Of a DNA stretch of 64,000 nt, positions 17,220-25,121 are shown in pieces. A program made the position numbers and the translations under genes. Each line of letters starts with the position of its first letter. Within the stretch, counting starts at the first letter, position 1. This DNA comes from Mesorhizobium sp. B2-7-2. Lineage in GTDB: Bacteria; Pseudomonadota; Alphaproteobacteria; Rhizobiales; Rhizobiaceae. The stretch is from positions 186,001 through 250,000 of the forward strand of contig NZ_VFTZ01000003.1 in NCBI RefSeq assembly GCF_006440775.1. Direction: 5' to 3'. A model generated the notes under the pieces. It worked only from the letters and a program-made list of their open reading frames with translations, ran no database searches and was not told the DNA's origin.

Positions 17220-18467
17220 GTGGCGGGTCCAGGGAGGACGGCCGGGGTTGTGATCGTCGGCGCAGGACACGCCGGCGGTCGCGTCGCGGAAAGATTGCGG
17301 CACGGCGGCTTTACCGGGCCGATCGATGTGGCCGGCGCCGAAACGGAGCTGCCTTACGAGCGGCCGCCTTTGTCCAAAGGCGTGCTGACATCGTCGGGCG
17401 TCCCGGCAAATGCTTATCTGCTATCGCCGGCACGGTGGAACGAAATCGGCGTCCGGTTCCATCTGGGTGTCGAGGCGGTCGGCATCGACCGGCGAGAGAA
17501 GATCGTGGCTCTCTCTAACGACGCCAGCCTCTCCTACCGAAAACTGGTTTTGGCGACGGGATTGTCGCCGCGCCGGATCCGATCGCTTGAGCCTGTCGCG
17601 GCACGCATCTTCTATCTTCGCTCGTTCTCGGATGCGCTCGCGCTACGCGGCCGTATCGTGGCTGGCACGCGGTTGGTGCTTGTCGGTGCGGGGCTGATCG
17701 GCCTGGAGGTCGCCGCAAGCGCGGTCAAAGTCGGTGCGGCGGTGACGGTTCTGGAAGCCGCCGACCGCCCATTGAGCCGTCTGCTTCCGCCTTATCTTTC
17801 ACAATGGCTCGCCGATCTCCATGAACGGGCAGGCGTACGCATTCTCTGTGGTCGGCAAGTCGTCTTGTCCAAGGCTCTGAGCACCGCCGGACGCCTCCAT
17901 CTCGATGACGGATCGATGATGGAGGCCGACCTTGTCGTGGTGGGCATCGGCGGCACACCGAACGACCGGATTGCCGGAGAAGCCGGCCTGCATGTCGACA
18001 ACGGCATCGTCGTCAATGAGTTCGGGCAGACCAGTGATCCCGATGTCTTCGCCGCCGGCGATGTCGCAGCGCATGAGAATCGCGTCTTCGGCCAGCGCTG
18101 GCGGTTGGAGTCGTGGAAGAATGCTGAAGACCAGGCGGCCGTCGTTGCGTCCTATCTGTGCGGTAATCCATCCCCTTACAGCGAGGTGCCCTGGTTCTGG
18201 ACGGATCAATACGACCTCAACATACAAGTGGCAGGGGTGCCAAGCATCGGAGAACCGGCGTATGAACGCGGCAAGCCGGGCGACCGTGCCTATCTCGCCT
18301 ATTTCACGACTGGTGGCCGGCTGATCGGTGCAATCGGCGTCGGCTGCGGCCGCGACATCCGCATCGTGCGCGAGATGATCAAGGCAGGCGCAAGGCCGGA
18401 CGACGCCGAACTCATTCGCAAGGGCTTCACCCGCTTCGGCGATGAACTCGGCAGGCAGGCGTCATGA
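17220..18467 (+). CDS. FAD-dependent NAD(P)H:ferredoxin reductase
   Basis: Two-dinucleotide-domain flavoprotein of 415 residues, similar in layout to the reductases of Rieske and P450 systems. The FAD motif GVVIVGAGHAGGRVAERL is at the N-terminus, the NAD motif LVLVGAGLIGLEVAASA near residue 155, and the second FAD motif DPDVFAAGDVA near 280. It starts at GTG, 6 bp after the oxygenase stop, and its end overlaps the alcohol dehydrogenase start by 4 bp. It should reduce the Rieske ferredoxin at 9263 for the di-iron oxygenase. Confidence 0.92.
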   Translation: MAGPGRTAGVVIVGAGHAGGRVAERLRHGGFTGPIDVAGAETELPYERPPLSKGVLTSSGVPANAYLLSPARWNEIGVRFHLGVEAVGIDRREKIVALSNDASLSYRKLVLATGLSPRRIRSLEPVAARIFYLRSFSDALALRGRIVAGTRLVLVGAGLIGLEVAASAVKVGAAVTVLEAADRPLSRLLPPYLSQWLADLHERAGVRILCGRQVVLSKALSTAGRLHLDDGSMMEADLVVVGIGGTPNDRIAGEAGLHVDNGIVVNEFGQTSDPDVFAAGDVAAHENRVFGQRWRLESWKNAEDQAAVVASYLCGNPSPYSEVPWFWTDQYDLNIQVAGVPSIGEPAYERGKPGDRAYLAYFTTGGRLIGAIGVGCGRDIRIVREMIKAGARPDDAELIRKGFTRFGDELGRQAS

Positions 18468-19573
18468 TCCGTTCACGCGCCGCGATCTGCTTCGAGATCC
18501 ACAAGCCGCTAGCGATAGAAGAAGTGCAGGTCGCGCCGCCCGGTCACGGCGAAGCGCTCGTCGAGATCGTCGCCTCGGGCCTTTGTCATACGGACCTCAC
18601 CGCGCTCGACGGCGTCAATGCGACCAGCGTCTATCCTCTCATTCCCGGGCATGAGGGCGCAGGACGAGTGGTCGAGGTGGGCGAGGGAGTCTACGATCTC
18701 GAGCCGGGCGATCACGTCATTCCGCTCTATGGTCCCGAATGCCGGCATTGTCGCATGTGCAGGAGCGGGCGGACCAATCTTTGCTGGACCATCAAGCCGA
18801 CCCGCGACAAGGGCGTCATGCCGGATGGCACGTCACGCTTCTCGATCGGATTACAGCCGGTGCACCATTTCATGGGCACCTCGACCCTTTCCCGCTATAC
18901 GGTCGTCCCTGAAATTGCGCTGGCGAAGATCCGCAAGGATGCGCCGCTGGACAAGGTCTGCCTGTTCGGATGCGGCGTCACGACGGGCGTCGGCGCGGCG
19001 CTGGCCGAGGTCCGCGAGGGCGACACCGTTGCCGTCTTCGGGCTGGGCGGCATTGGCATCAATGTCGTGCAAGGAGCGCGGCTTGCCGGCGCCGCAAGGA
19101 TCATTGGCATCGACCTGACGGACAGCAAGTCCGAACTCGCCCGCTCCTACGGCATGACCGATTTCGTCCACGCGTCACGCGAGCGCGGCAAGGTCGTGCC
19201 GGCGATTCGCGCTCTTACCGACGGCGGCGTCGACGTTGCCTTCGAATGTACCGGCATCGTGCCGGTCATGCGGCAGGCCTTCGACTGCTGCCAGCCGGCC
19301 TGGGGCACCGCAGTGCTGCTCGGTGTCGAGCCACCCGGCGCCGAAATGGGGTTCCCGCCGGTAGGCGTCCGCTACGGCCGCTCGATCCGCGGCAGCTATT
19401 TCGGCGGCGTCAAAGCGCGCAGCGGGCTGGGCATGCTGATTGACCACTACATGGCCGGCCGGCTCGATCTCGATGGGCAGATCACACACAGGCTGGTCCT
19501 CGATGATGTCAATCGCGGCTTCGAGCTGATGCGAGCGGGAACGTCGGTGCGCAGTGTCGTTCTCTTCGAATGA
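18464..19573 (+). CDS. Zinc-dependent alcohol dehydrogenase, class III (glutathione-formaldehyde dehydrogenase) like
   Basis: MDR-superfamily dehydrogenase of 369 residues that resembles class III enzymes throughout: GLCHTD and GHEGAG (catalytic zinc), CRHCRMCRSGRTNLC (structural zinc), GVMPDGTSRFS, HFMGTSTLS, CGVTTGVGAA, and the NAD motif GLGGIGINVVQGARL. Residues that class III enzymes use for the glutathione carboxylates differ by my alignment: Asp55/Glu57 are Asn/Thr (DGVNATS) and Arg115 is Lys. So it may oxidise formaldehyde adducts, but a different alcohol is possible. It overlaps both neighbours by 4 bp. Confidence 0.88.
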   Translation: MIRSRAAICFEIHKPLAIEEVQVAPPGHGEALVEIVASGLCHTDLTALDGVNATSVYPLIPGHEGAGRVVEVGEGVYDLEPGDHVIPLYGPECRHCRMCRSGRTNLCWTIKPTRDKGVMPDGTSRFSIGLQPVHHFMGTSTLSRYTVVPEIALAKIRKDAPLDKVCLFGCGVTTGVGAALAEVREGDTVAVFGLGGIGINVVQGARLAGAARIIGIDLTDSKSELARSYGMTDFVHASRERGKVVPAIRALTDGGVDVAFECTGIVPVMRQAFDCCQPAWGTAVLLGVEPPGAEMGFPPVGVRYGRSIRGSYFGGVKARSGLGMLIDHYMAGRLDLDGQITHRLVLDDVNRGFELMRAGTSVRSVVLFE

Positions 19574-20415
19574 TCGGCGCGAATTCCAGCAAGGAATATG
19601 GCTACGTCTTCCGCGACCGTCATCCTGAAAGAACGGACGTCTATAGACGTTTCGATGAGACGAGCGCCGCTGCCCGCAGTTCACTGACATGCCGGCGCGA
19701 CGTCGCCTACGGCGCGCATCCGCGTGAAGTGTTCGACCTGTTTGCGGCCGGCGCAGGCGCGCCGCTGGTGGTTTTCGTACATGGCGGCTACTGGCAGAGC
19801 CTCGACAAGGACCGTTATTCCTTCGTCGGCTCGGCGCTCGTTCGCCGCGGCTTCTCCGTGGCGCTGCCAAACTATCCGCTGGCGCCTGAGACCCGTATCG
19901 ACGCGATCGTTGCGCGCATCGGGGCCTGCGTGCCGGCGATTTTGCGAAACCTTGCAACGCCCCCGGCTTTCTGGATCGCGAGCGGCCATTCCGCCGGCGG
20001 TCATCTTGCTGCCACACTTGCTATGAGAAGCCTCACGGCAGGCGCGCCGCTGGCGGGCTGCGTCCCGATCAGCGGTATCTTCGATGTCGAGCCGCTGACA
20101 GAGACATCACTCAACGCGGCGCTTGGGCTCGATCGCGAGCGGGCCGCAAGGATCAGCCCGATCCGTTGGCCAGTGCCGCGTTGTCGACTCGCGGCCGTCG
20201 TCGGCACAGACGAGACCCAGGAGTTCCGCGAGCAGTCCCGGCGGTTCTCTTCCTATTGGAGCGGCTCGGGCCAGCACGCCGAACTGGTTCCGATGCACGG
20301 AAAAAACCACTATACGATATTGTGCGATCTGTTGGAGGAACGCTCGGAAATCGCTGAACAAATCGTGCGGATGGCTGAAGCCTTTCGCAGGGAGACAGGT
20401 CGTGGGCGGCACTAA
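19570..20415 (+). CDS. Alpha/beta hydrolase, arylformamidase-like
   Basis: A 281-residue serine hydrolase. The oxyanion-hole motif HGGYWQ and the nucleophile elbow GHSAGGH are those of kynurenine-formamidase-like enzymes; the catalytic acid is probably Asp in VVGTDETQEF and the base His in MHGKNHYTI. It follows the class III-like dehydrogenase with a 4-bp overlap. One reading is that it hydrolyses the product of that enzyme (a formyl or other acyl thioester/ester); another is a lactonase-like step on an oxidised sugar. No signal peptide. Confidence 0.88.
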   Translation: MIGANSSKEYGYVFRDRHPERTDVYRRFDETSAAARSSLTCRRDVAYGAHPREVFDLFAAGAGAPLVVFVHGGYWQSLDKDRYSFVGSALVRRGFSVALPNYPLAPETRIDAIVARIGACVPAILRNLATPPAFWIASGHSAGGHLAATLAMRSLTAGAPLAGCVPISGIFDVEPLTETSLNAALGLDRERAARISPIRWPVPRCRLAAVVGTDETQEFREQSRRFSSYWSGSGQHAELVPMHGKNHYTILCDLLEERSEIAEQIVRMAEAFRRETGRGRH

Positions 20416-21334
20416 CAAGCTTCATTTCGTCAATTTCAGCCAGCTGCGTTCCTTCTACGCGGTGGGTCGCGAGCTTAGCTTTACAAAGGCAGCCGATCTG
20501 CTCTGCATCGGCCAGCCGACCGTGACCACCCAGGTCAAAGCGCTTGAAGAGACGTATGATGTTCAGCTCTTCTTGCGATCGCCGCGCGGCCTGAAACTGA
20601 CGGACGCGGGAGAAGCGCTTCTGACCGTGGCGCGCCAGATCTTCTCGCTGGAGGAGCAGGCGGTCGGCATACTGCGCGCCGAGGGCAATCAGATTTCGGG
20701 CAAGTTGCGCGTCGGCACAGTGGGTCCGTTCTTCGTCATGGAACTTCTCTCCGCGTTTCATGCTCAATACCCCTTGGTGCAGGTCTCGCTCGAAAGCGGC
20801 AATTCCGACGTCGTCTATAACAAGCTCATAAATTACGAGGTGGACGTCGCCATCATCGGCCGGGACTATGACGATCCGCGTCTCGATCTCATTCAACTCG
20901 GCCGCCATGAGGTCATCATCTTCGTCCACCGCAACCATCCGTGGGCAGGCCGGCAGCAGATCGATCTTGAGGAACTCGACGGGCAGCGGATGATTTTTCG
21001 CGAACCCGGTTCGATGACGCGTCGGGCGTTGGAGGAGATGCTGGAATTGCATCGGATCCGACCAAACGTGGTCATGGAGATCCCGCGCGATGGTGTTCGG
21101 GAAGCGGTTGCGGCAGGCTTGGGTGCCGGCATTGTGTCAAAGACCGAGTTCCAGCTCGACGACCGGTTGACGCCATTGTCGATCGCAGATCACAAGCCAT
21201 TCACTGAGTCTTTCGCAACGTGCCTGAAGGCACGTCAAGAACTTCGTCCAATCGGGGCCTTCATGAAACTTGTGACGGAAGTTTCAAATCTGAAGTTCAA
21301 CCAGATGGCTGCCGCCGTCCTCTGCAAGGAATGA
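20402..21334 (+). CDS. LysR-family transcriptional regulator
   Basis: A 310-residue regulator. The start is set at GTG 20402, preceded by GGAG about 8 nt upstream; the frame is open further back inside the hydrolase gene but without LysR sequence. The winged helix reads FSQLRSFYAVGRELSFTKAA then IGQPTVTTQVKALEE, followed by a periplasmic-binding-like effector domain (GKLRVGTVGPFFVMELL). It overlaps the hydrolase gene by 14 bp and is the last gene of the operon, an unusual place for a LysR gene; it probably controls the promoter upstream of 9263. Confidence 0.92.
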   Translation: MGGTNKLHFVNFSQLRSFYAVGRELSFTKAADLLCIGQPTVTTQVKALEETYDVQLFLRSPRGLKLTDAGEALLTVARQIFSLEEQAVGILRAEGNQISGKLRVGTVGPFFVMELLSAFHAQYPLVQVSLESGNSDVVYNKLINYEVDVAIIGRDYDDPRLDLIQLGRHEVIIFVHRNHPWAGRQQIDLEELDGQRMIFREPGSMTRRALEEMLELHRIRPNVVMEIPRDGVREAVAAGLGAGIVSKTEFQLDDRLTPLSIADHKPFTESFATCLKARQELRPIGAFMKLVTEVSNLKFNQMAAAVLCKE

Positions 21335-21463
21335 ACCTCAACCAGGCGCGCTAGGATCACAGGCGTGAATGCGCCCGCCTTCGAATCGTAAGTCGCTATC
21401 GCCTTCTCGGGCCCTTGCCGTGCAACTCGCCCGGCGGTCAGTATTCACTGCCGATTGGCACTT

Positions 21464-22132
21464 TCAGCGTTCCACATAGACGATGCGGCGCGTCGACGGC
21501 TCAACCAGCACTGGTCGGTTGTTCACATAGACATATCGGTACCGGTAGTTCGGGACCTTCTGTAGAGCCACCGTCTCAGGCAGGGTCGCGCCGGTTACAA
21601 CCTTTCCTTGAAGGTAAACAGGCTTGACCCGATGCACGCTGATGTAAGTGCGCACCTGCTCGGGCGGATTGATCACGGTACCGGCTGCACCGCCGCCGAC
21701 GACACCCGCTGCGCCGCCCACAGCAGCGCCCACCGGTCCTCCGATGATAGCGCCGGCGATCGCTCCGGTGGCGCCGCCGGCGACCGCTCCGGCATGAGCC
21801 TGATCGCGAGGAAGTTTCACGACCGCGATGCCGGAATCGGCCGGTCGCTCGGTCAAGACGACCCGATTGCCGCCAAATTCTGCGGTGACGTAGTCGGAAT
21901 AAACCCAGCCTTGACCACCGGCCTCGGCGATGGTGCACCATTTCGAGTTTTGCAGGCAGCCGTTCAGTGTGGCCGTCTGCCCCGCCCGCAGCACGCCGAT
22001 GATCGGATACTGCGAGCCTGGACCAGCGCGAACATTGAGGTTTGTAGCGGCCGATATGGGAGTGTCGGCAAAAGCTGCGCCCGACAAGGCGACAAGCGCG
22101 CCTGTCACAACAGGTAACAAAAGCCTTCTCAT
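21464..22132 (-). CDS. Secreted SH3-domain protein with DUF1236
   Basis: A 222-residue exported protein. It has a signal peptide (LLLPVVTGALVALSGAAFA), an SH3b domain (residues ~25-85, NLNVRAGPGSQYPIIG), a Gly/Ala-rich hydrophobic segment resembling a glycine zipper (GAIAGAIIGGPVGAAVGG), and a C-terminal DUF1236 domain (VKPVYLQGKVVTGATLP, then RYVYVNNRPVLVEP). Such proteins are common in Hyphomicrobiales envelopes and often stress-induced. A GGAAC-N16-CGTT promoter upstream (22169-22193) puts it in the likely EcfG general stress regulon. Confidence 0.9.
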   Translation of the reverse strand: MRRLLLPVVTGALVALSGAAFADTPISAATNLNVRAGPGSQYPIIGVLRAGQTATLNGCLQNSKWCTIAEAGGQGWVYSDYVTAEFGGNRVVLTERPADSGIAVVKLPRDQAHAGAVAGGATGAIAGAIIGGPVGAAVGGAAGVVGGGAAGTVINPPEQVRTYISVHRVKPVYLQGKVVTGATLPETVALQKVPNYRYRYVYVNNRPVLVEPSTRRIVYVER

Positions 22133-22168
22133 CGTTCTGTCTCCGTTTCATGGTTCCCTCAGAGCCAA

Positions 22169-22193
22169 AACGAGGAAGAACCATGCGCGTTCC
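22169..22193 (-). promoter_or_regulatory. EcfG-type general stress promoter
   Basis: On the minus strand GGAAC (plus 22189-22193) and CGTT (plus 22169-22172) are separated by exactly 16 bases. This matches the alphaproteobacterial EcfG consensus GGAAC-N16/17-CGTT. The -10 part is about 37 bp upstream of the ATG of the SH3/DUF1236 gene, a normal distance. Confidence 0.7.
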
Positions 22194-22407
22194 GCTGGCG
22201 GATCGCTGAATGGATGGATTCCAAATGTCACCATTGGGTGCTCTGCTGCTCCCGCTTGCGTCTAGATATGGTCGGGGCTGCCATCATCGGAGCGGCCGAT
22301 CTTGCCGCACACCCTGCGCGTTCCGCCGTGGAGTCGTTGAGGTCTGATCGCTGGAACAGCCATCGTTGCGGGGAGAAGCCGGGCAGGTCTTGTAATGCCG
22401 GCGTTAC

Positions 22408-22425
22408 TGACGCTATATTGCGTCA
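22408..22425 (+). promoter_or_regulatory. Palindromic operator over the -10 box of the toxin-antitoxin operon
   Basis: TGACGC-TATATT-GCGTCA is a perfect 6-bp inverted repeat around a TATATT that fits a -10 box; TTGTAA 18 bp upstream (22390-22395) fits a -35. It lies 31 bp before the antitoxin ATG. This is the arrangement expected for autorepression by a Xre-type antitoxin. Confidence 0.65.
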
Positions 22426-22456
22426 TAGTTTTTGGCCAGTGCACGGAGGTGCTGCG

Positions 22457-22807
22457 ATGGGCCTGGCACGATATGCGGATAACGGTTTGTTCGCACCGAA
22501 GAAGATGGCGGACGCTTTCCGCACCACGAGCGAGGAGATCGCGCGTACGGCTGGTCTGGGGAAAGACGCGGTCCAGCGCCGGGAGCGAGTGCGCTCAGCC
22601 AAGACGCAGCGCCGCCTGCGCGAGATGGTGGAAATCGTGAACAAGGTCGAGCCGCGATTTGGCTCCGCGCTCATGGCCTATGCCTGGTATCGGTCCGAGC
22701 CGCTGCCGGGATTTTCGGGGCAGACGGCAATGCAGCTCGTGCGGGAGGGTCGAGCCGATGAGATCCTCGACTTCATCGACGCGGTCGATGCGGGGATTTA
22801 CGCCTGA
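22457..22807 (+). CDS. Antitoxin of Xre/MbcA/ParS family (DUF2384)
   Basis: A 116-residue antitoxin. The ATG at 22457 has a perfect GGAGGT six bases upstream. The N-terminal half carries a Xre-like helix-turn-helix (TSEEIARTAGLGKDAVQRRERV) and the C-terminal half the toxin-binding DUF2384 domain (AYAWYRSEPLPGFSGQTAMQ, then EGRADEILDFIDAVDAGIYA). It is followed at once by the RES-domain toxin and preceded by a palindromic operator, which together make a standard type II module. Confidence 0.92.
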   Translation: MGLARYADNGLFAPKKMADAFRTTSEEIARTAGLGKDAVQRRERVRSAKTQRRLREMVEIVNKVEPRFGSALMAYAWYRSEPLPGFSGQTAMQLVREGRADEILDFIDAVDAGIYA

Positions 22808-22857
22808 CCATCGCCGCCATCACCTATTCGGGCCGGCTCTACCGCGCCCTCAATCCG

Positions 22858-23313
22858 GTGTATGCCCGCGAGCCTATGTCGGGACGCGGTGCCGAGCTCT
22901 ATGGAGGGCGTTTCAACCCGAAAGGCATGCCGGCGCTCTATGCGTCCACCTCGGTCCTGACGGCTTTGCGCGAAGCCAACCAGGTGGGCGATCTGCAGCC
23001 GACGACGCTGGTCGCTTACAGTGCCGAGATCGAGGCCGTCTTCGATGCGGGTGACGGTACCGCTCTTGCAGCAATGGGTCTCGATACTGCGGCCGTCGCC
23101 GACCCGACATGGCGCGATCAGATGAGAGACCATGGCGAGGCGCATACGCAGCGATTTGCCCGTGAGCTGGTCGCGCAAGGCTATAATGGCCTGCTCGTGC
23201 CGAGCTTCGCCAAGGGCGCCGCAATCGGCGACTTGAATCTCGTTCTGTGGCGATGGGGTGACGCTGCCCCATCCAGGCTCGAGCTGATCGACGACGAGCA
23301 CCGGCTCGGTTGA
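22858..23313 (+). CDS. RES-domain toxin (NAD-depleting type)
   Basis: Toxin of the pair. The RES core is clear: GGRFNPKGMPALYAS, then TALREANQVGDLQPTTLVAY and GYNGLLVPSFAKGA. From the GTG at 22858 it is 151 residues, but homology runs upstream as RLYRALNPVYAREP, back to the antitoxin stop, without any ATG, GTG or TTG. Only a CTG at 22804, overlapping the antitoxin stop, could serve as a coupled start. Either a rare start codon is used or the annotated start truncates the domain by about 10-15 residues. RES toxins degrade NAD+ when free of antitoxin. Confidence 0.85.
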   Translation: MYAREPMSGRGAELYGGRFNPKGMPALYASTSVLTALREANQVGDLQPTTLVAYSAEIEAVFDAGDGTALAAMGLDTAAVADPTWRDQMRDHGEAHTQRFARELVAQGYNGLLVPSFAKGAAIGDLNLVLWRWGDAAPSRLELIDDEHRLG

Positions 23314-23927
23314 TCTAGCCGGCCGCTGCGCGCGTTGCCAACTATGCTGTCTTCAGCAGGGAGCCGGGAACTCAAGTCTGACGGAAAGAGTGCGTGCACT
23401 TTAAACCCAGTAGGGCACCGCTGTGCTTAAGCCATCCGGGTGATTTCGTCGCCACCGCTTCAGTTACAACCACCCCTGGCGGCAACAACGCCGCGTTCGC
23501 GTCTCCTTGGTCATTTTAATTGGAACTGAAATATCTCCCGGATGCTTCATGATCGATAGCGCGACAGAGTTGGCGCTGCTTGCCAGAGGCTTCAACCGGC
23601 AGAAGAATTTACCACACACTGCTGACGAGCGGGAGCAAAGACTTCCGCATAATAGCCTACTAGCTGGCCGGCTTAGCCGATGAAGCCGAATTGGATGAGC
23701 CTTATCGTAGGCCTCTCGGCTGCTGGTCCCAAATTAACAGCACTTCGACAGCGCGCCGCTTTGCTCCGGCGCCTTGTCAATAAGCGGGCAAGCCCGAGCC
23801 GTCCTTGATTGAAAAAGAATTCAGGTCCATTCTCTCGACACGAGAGGGATTGCCGTCCCGCATCCCCCGTGCAGTGCCGGCTGCCGAAGCATGAAGTCCC
23901 CCTTGATGGCAGCCGGTCGCCCAGTTC
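23314..23927. other. Intergenic stretch without a supported gene
   Basis: About 610 bp between the RES toxin and the antiporter. The composition is less GC-rich and stops are frequent in all frames. A 44-codon frame at 23549-23683 (MIDSATELALLARGF) exists, but it has no clear ribosome site and I do not count it as a gene. No tRNA, repeat or terminator was recognised. Confidence 0.5.
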
Positions 23928-25121
23928 TTATGCCGATTCCCTGGCAGTCAGTCCCATCTTTTTGATAAGCCACTGCATCGTCAGGCCTTGGACGAAGATC
24001 GAGAACGCCACAACGGCAAACGCCGTGACGATGATCGCCCCGCGTTCTGCTATGTCTTGGGGGAGTGCCAACGCCAACGCCAGGGCAAGCGAACCGCGCA
24101 GGCCTCCCCAGACAAGAACATGCTGATATCTAAGATCGACTTTCAACGAGGTGGGGTAGAGCAGGAAACAGAGGGGGTAAATAGCTAAAACCCTGCCGAG
24201 AAGGACGAACACCACGGCGATCGCCGAGCTGGCTGCGAAAATGCTGAGCGGCTGATGCGCCTCATGGCCGCCAAGCAGGATGAACACGATCGAGTTGGCG
24301 AGGAACGCGGCGTAGCCCCAGAAGGCCAGCACGTGACTGCGCGCGTTGGCCGATATTGCGCCTTTCCAGCCTACATTTCCGACCAGCAGACCCGCGGTGA
24401 GCGTCGCGAGGACGCCTGACATGCCAAATTTCTCGGCGATCAGAAACGACCCATAGGCGGCAATCGTCGTTAGCGTGATTTCCACCAGATGGTCTTCCGT
24501 CCGCCCCGCGATGAGAAGGAGCACCGCTGCAACGGCCGCGCCGATCCCGATGCCGCCGGCGACGATCCAGACAAAGGAAGAGGCGATGCCCACGGGCGTG
24601 GCGCCGGCGCCTGACGCCACTGCGACCAGGATGGCGAAACCGACTGCCGCCGCGCCATCATTGAGCAGGCTTTCGGACTCGACCAGCAACCCGAGGCGCG
24701 GCTGCACCTTCATCTCCTTGAAGGCAGCCAACACCGAGACCGGATCCGTCGCCGCGATCAGCACGCCGAAGAGGCTTGCGCCAGTCCAGCTCCATCCGAG
24801 CAGCCAATGCATGCCGAGTGCTACTACAGCAGCGGCGATCGCTACCCCCGGAAAGGCAAGCAAAGCAGTCACCGGTAGGTTGACGCGGAAATGGCGCCAT
24901 TCGATTTCAAGCGCCGCCTGGAAAATCAGCGGCGGCAGAAACACTGTGAAGATCAGCTCCCGGCTGAGAGGCAGCTCGGTTCCACCCGGGACAAATCCGA
25001 GCGCTATCCCGGCCGCTACCAGCCCGACGCTGTAGGGGAGGCGGAGCCGCCTCGAGATCATGGCGACAAGCGAGGCCGTCAGGAGTATGAGCCCGACGGT
25101 GGGAATAGAGAGTTCGTCCAT
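23928..25121 (-). CDS. Na+/H+ antiporter of CPA1 (NhaP/NHE) family
   Basis: A 397-residue inner-membrane antiporter with about 12 hydrophobic segments. The ion-site motifs of CPA1 proteins are present: LFGVLIAATDPVSVLA (ATDPV) and LLVESESLLNDGAAAV (ND motif), followed later by VWGGLRGSLALALALALP, the conserved Arg-containing helix. It lacks the long cytoplasmic C-terminus of eukaryotic and some bacterial members. It stands alone between non-coding stretches and probably serves pH or Na+ homeostasis. Confidence 0.93.
   Translation of the reverse strand: MDELSIPTVGLILLTASLVAMISRRLRLPYSVGLVAAGIALGFVPGGTELPLSRELIFTVFLPPLIFQAALEIEWRHFRVNLPVTALLAFPGVAIAAAVVALGMHWLLGWSWTGASLFGVLIAATDPVSVLAAFKEMKVQPRLGLLVESESLLNDGAAAVGFAILVAVASGAGATPVGIASSFVWIVAGGIGIGAAVAAVLLLIAGRTEDHLVEITLTTIAAYGSFLIAEKFGMSGVLATLTAGLLVGNVGWKGAISANARSHVLAFWGYAAFLANSIVFILLGGHEAHQPLSIFAASSAIAVVFVLLGRVLAIYPLCFLLYPTSLKVDLRYQHVLVWGGLRGSLALALALALPQDIAERGAIIVTAFAVVAFSIFVQGLTMQWLIKKMGLTARESA

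Larger units (their letters stand above)
22133..22456. other. Divergent intergenic region with EcfG promoter and toxin-antitoxin operator
   Basis: This 324-bp gap separates the SH3/DUF1236 gene from the toxin-antitoxin pair. It holds the two regulatory sites listed separately (22169-22193 and 22408-22425). The middle, about 22200-22385, shows no gene or structure I can support. Confidence 0.6.
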
